Source of the DNA: Streptomyces pristinaespiralis
GTDB taxonomy: Bacteria > Actinomycetota > Actinomycetes > Streptomycetales > Streptomycetaceae
Direction: 5' to 3'
Length of the DNA stretch: 64,000 nt
Assembly (NCBI RefSeq): GCF_001278075.1
Contig: NZ_CP011340.1
Coordinates: 806,001 to 870,000 of the forward strand
The notes under the pieces are model-generated. The model was given only the letters and a program-made list of their open reading frames with translations, was not told the origin of the DNA and made no database searches. Position 1 is the stretch's first letter, and each line of letters starts with the position of its first letter. Below are positions 61,654 through 64,000 of the stretch, one piece after another. A program made the position numbers and the translations under genes.

Positions 61654-62598
61654 TCACGCGAGGAGCCACGTGATCAGCGAGAGGGATCCCATGGAGATGA
61701 AGGTGGTCAGCACGACGGCGTCCCTGACGAGTCGGGTGTCGAGGCGGTACTGCGCCGCGAAGATGAACGCGTTCTGGGCGGTCGGCAGACCCGCGCAGAG
61801 CACCACCGCGAGCAGGTCGTCGCCCTTGATCCCGAACACCCACCGGGCCAGCGCGTAGGCGACCAGCGGTTGGACAACCGTTTTGAGGGTGACGAGGACG
61901 TGTCGCTCCGCACGCCCGGCGGGCGCGGCGTCCTCGACGGCCGCGGCGCCGGGCCGCGCGGCGCGGGTGTCGAGGGACATGCCCAGGGCGAACAGCGCCG
62001 CCGGGACCGCCGCGCCACCGAGCATCTGGGCGGGCGCGGTGACGGCCTCCGGCAGGTGCAGGCCGAGGACGGACACCGTCACCCCGGCCGCCGACGCGGC
62101 GATGATCGGGTTGCGCAGCGGCAGCCAAAGGAAGCGGCTCCGGCCTGCGGCGCCGCGGCCCGCGTCGAGGTCTATCAGGGTCAGGACGAGAGGGGTGACG
62201 AACAGTGTCTGGAACATGGCGGCCGCGACCACGAACGAGGCGTCGCCGAGCACATGTACGGCCACGGGGATGCCGAGGTTGGCGGAGTTCACGTAGGCAC
62301 CCGCCATGGCGCCGATCGCCCGGTCTGCCGGTCCGCGGCGGAACACCCAGCGGCCGATCACCAGGCCGAGGGCGAGCATGACGAGGACACTGGCGGCGAA
62401 TACCGCCACGCCGGGGCTCACGAGGTCGGACACCTCGGCCCGGGACAGTGTCACGAACAGCAGCGCCGGCATGGCGAACGCGAAGGCGAACCGGCCCAGC
62501 ACCGACTGGGCCTGCTTTCCGAGTACGTCGAACCGCCCGGCCGCCCAACCGACGGCGGTGATCGCCCAGATGGGCAGAAAGCCGGAGAGCACGGTCAC
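61654..62598 (-). CDS. AEC-family transporter (auxin efflux carrier type)
   Basis: A 314-residue integral membrane protein with about 10 helices: FLPIWAITAVGWAAGRF, FAMPALLFVTLSRAEVSDLV, GAYVNSANLGIPVAVHVLGD (the family GNLG-like loop), LRNPIIAASAAGVTVSVLGL, AGLPTAQNAFIFAAQYRLDT and a C-terminal helix. Members export or import malonate, malate or other carboxylates. GTG at 62598 is chosen because it gives the usual N-terminus. It lies head-to-tail behind the GH64 gene on the same strand, 260 bases away. Confidence 0.85.
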   Translation of the reverse strand: MTVLSGFLPIWAITAVGWAAGRFDVLGKQAQSVLGRFAFAFAMPALLFVTLSRAEVSDLVSPGVAVFAASVLVMLALGLVIGRWVFRRGPADRAIGAMAGAYVNSANLGIPVAVHVLGDASFVVAAAMFQTLFVTPLVLTLIDLDAGRGAAGRSRFLWLPLRNPIIAASAAGVTVSVLGLHLPEAVTAPAQMLGGAAVPAALFALGMSLDTRAARPGAAAVEDAAPAGRAERHVLVTLKTVVQPLVAYALARWVFGIKGDDLLAVVLCAGLPTAQNAFIFAAQYRLDTRLVRDAVVLTTFISMGSLSLITWLLA

Positions 62599-62858
62599 CG
62601 GGCCAGCATGCCCGACGGTGATCAAGACCTCTCCGCCGCCCCCGGGAAGGTGAAGTTCCGGGGACGGCGGAGTTCCAGGGCGGCGCGGCTCCGGGGACGG
62701 CCGCGGCTCCAGTGAGCGGCAGGTCTCCGGGGACGGCACGGCTGACGGAGTCGGCAGGTCTCCGGGCCTGTCGGGTGGCGCGAGTTGCGGTGCCGCGATC
62801 CGTGACGCTGCGCGTCGCACGGTGCGCGTCGTACGGGTTCGTCGGGGCGTCCCCGTTG

Positions 62859-64000
62859 TCAGTTGAACGGGTCCAGCGTGACGTACGCCGTCTGCGGGTT
62901 GCCGTCGTGCACCAGTGACTCGTGGGCGCCCACGTCGTCGAAGGCGAAGGCGTACGCCTTGCCGTCGGCCATCTGGGCGTGGATCTTGCGGGCGTAGTGG
63001 TTGGTGACGACGTCCTGGTAGAAGTTCGCGGAGCCGGTGTCCGGCTGGTTGGGGTTGGTCAGCAGCGTCGAGCGGTTGAAGCCCGCGCACAGGGTGCGTG
63101 AGATCGGGCCGCGCACTTGGTCGTTGGGGGCGTCGAGGCGCTTGTAGCACCCGAAGACGCTGTCGGAGTCCGGCTTTTGGAACGAGGTGACGACGGTCCC
63201 GGAGCCGTTGGTGAAGTTCATGACCCCGCCGGAGACCCGGCCGTAGTACTTGATGCCCGGCTGACTGGCGAAGGGCGTGACCGTGAGGGTCGAGGTCGTG
63301 TACTTGTTCCACACGCGGTTGATGTAGTCGTCCATGATGTTCGCCGGCAGCGCGCCGGCCTCGATGCCGTGGCCGGGGGCGAGGGCGCGCAGGACGGTGC
63401 CGTCCGCCCGGGTCTGGATGAGGTTGGCCCAGCCGCCGGGCTGACCGCGCAGGGCGTTGTAGAAGCCGTTGTAGCCGCCGGGCTTGAGGTGACCGGTGTT
63501 CTTGACCGTGCCGTCGGCGGCCTGGACGCCGACCGCGTAGGGGGCGGAGAACATGTCCACCTGTGTGCTGTTGATCCACAGACCGGAGTCGTTGAGCGTG
63601 TACTCCGACCAGTTGAAGAGGATGTTGCGGTTCGGGTCGCTCGGGTTCTGCACCGCGGGCTGCACCAGGCCGCCGGTGGTGAGCTTGAAGACGAGCTTCT
63701 GCCCGTACGAGAAGTAGATCCGCCCGGAGAACTTGGGCATCCGGATCGTGACGGAGCGGCCGGACGCGGGGCCGGCGATCGACGCGTCGGGGGCCGGGGT
63801 CGGTGGGTTGCCGCCGGCCGGCCAGGGATGGAACGTGCCGCTCGCGTCGGCCCAGCCCTGCCGGCCGGTGCTGAGCTCCGTGCCGAGGTTGTAGATGTAG
63901 ACCGGCTCGCTGCGGCCCGAGTTGTTGGTGAACTTGAGCGGGATGGTCGCGGGCACGGCGGCTTCCGCCGTCGCGGTGGGCCCGGTGGCGGTGACGCCGG
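62859..64000 (-). CDS. GH64 beta-1,3-glucanase (5' end outside the window)
   Basis: A thaumatin-fold family 64 glucan endo-1,3-beta-glucosidase; at least 380 residues are visible. The stop is in view, and the N-terminus with most of the signal peptide lies past the right edge. Visible start of the mature region is AVPATIPLKFTNNSGRSEPV after an AEAA cleavage-like site. Family stretches include FSGRIYFSYGQKLVFKLTTG, GPISRTLCAGFNRSTLLTNP and a C-terminal YAFAFDDVGAHESLVHDG with the candidate catalytic acids. GH64 enzymes release laminaripentaose from fungal cell-wall glucan, a typical secreted Streptomyces activity. Confidence 0.92.
   Translation of the reverse strand, partial: GVTATGPTATAEAAVPATIPLKFTNNSGRSEPVYIYNLGTELSTGRQGWADASGTFHPWPAGGNPPTPAPDASIAGPASGRSVTIRMPKFSGRIYFSYGQKLVFKLTTGGLVQPAVQNPSDPNRNILFNWSEYTLNDSGLWINSTQVDMFSAPYAVGVQAADGTVKNTGHLKPGGYNGFYNALRGQPGGWANLIQTRADGTVLRALAPGHGIEAGALPANIMDDYINRVWNKYTTSTLTVTPFASQPGIKYYGRVSGGVMNFTNGSGTVVTSFQKPDSDSVFGCYKRLDAPNDQVRGPISRTLCAGFNRSTLLTNPNQPDTGSANFYQDVVTNHYARKIHAQMADGKAYAFAFDDVGAHESLVHDGNPQTAYVTLDPFN

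Noticed and set aside
62641..62770. Short repeats of TCCGGGGACGGC upstream of the AEC transporter gene
   Set aside because: Three copies occur, but irregularly spaced and in low-complexity GC-rich DNA, so I do not claim a regulatory array.

Overview
The window is high-GC DNA with GTG/TTG starts, overlapping ATGA/GTGA operon junctions, Tat and lipoprotein signal peptides, a sortase LAXTG protein, mycothiol-type enzymes, WYL, XRE and FadR regulators and an SCO2400-type protein. All of this points to a Streptomyces chromosome, probably an accessory or arm-like stretch because paralogues of core genes (ctaC, enolase) sit beside many broken genes. No rRNA, tRNA or CRISPR array was seen.

Layout. 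1-9.8 kb: catalase-like protein, a second cytochrome c oxidase subunit II, a repeat-rich promoter region ahead of a small membrane protein and an HTH/coiled-coil/receiver fusion, a frameshifted topoisomerase IB, a divergent aldo-keto reductase/XRE pair, and the stress-flavoured DUF4383 and hemerythrin genes. 10-12.8 kb: a Rieske membrane protein and a divergent WYL/RidA pair. 12.9-19.9 kb: a probable zinc-starvation module with two Zur-like boxes. One lies before a CobW-type GTPase. The other lies between a GNAT gene and a four-gene family-5 ABC importer whose genes all overlap. 19.9-22.5 kb: an ArsR/VOC operon with a perfect palindromic operator, a dienelactone-hydrolase-like gene and two hypotheticals.

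22.5-26.0 kb is a scarred mobile-element island. It has matching 25-bp terminal repeats, an IS5-type transposase split into two decayed pieces, an IS21 istB remnant, and two apparently intact cargo genes. One terminal repeat has supplied the C-terminus of the neighbouring gene. 26.9-31.4 kb: a wall-anchored 779-residue protein with a PD-(D/E)XK-like motif, an acetoacetate-decarboxylase-like gene and a stand-alone TOPRIM gene. 31.5-35.2 kb: a fusion of an FhaA-type DUF3662 domain with a MinD/ParA ATPase, followed by a partial tandem copy whose P-loop lysine is lost.

35.8-46.7 kb: secreted PG-binding-like protein, an alcohol dehydrogenase remnant, a GH15 glucosidase, a sigma/anti-sigma-like/lipoprotein trio, and a divergent enolase/MarR pair separated by six 13-bp iterons. 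Further on are an HycA-named gene, a septum-formation-type lipoprotein and a GNAT gene. 46.9-54.2 kb: a five-gene acid-sugar catabolic operon (racemase, isomerase, beta-decarboxylating dehydrogenase, OtnK, OtnC), a FadR-type regulator and a CitMHS transporter, with 8-bp-phased CCGG operator repeats at both control regions. 54.4-64 kb: VOC protein, VCBS-repeat secreted protein, SCO2400-type protein followed by a deleted SDR gene, APH-like kinase, a vanX-type dipeptidase pseudogene, small HTH gene, pirin, AEC transporter and the 3' part of a GH64 beta-1,3-glucanase that runs off the right edge.

Several broken genes carry single-base indels. Assembly error must be excluded before they are treated as true pseudogenes.
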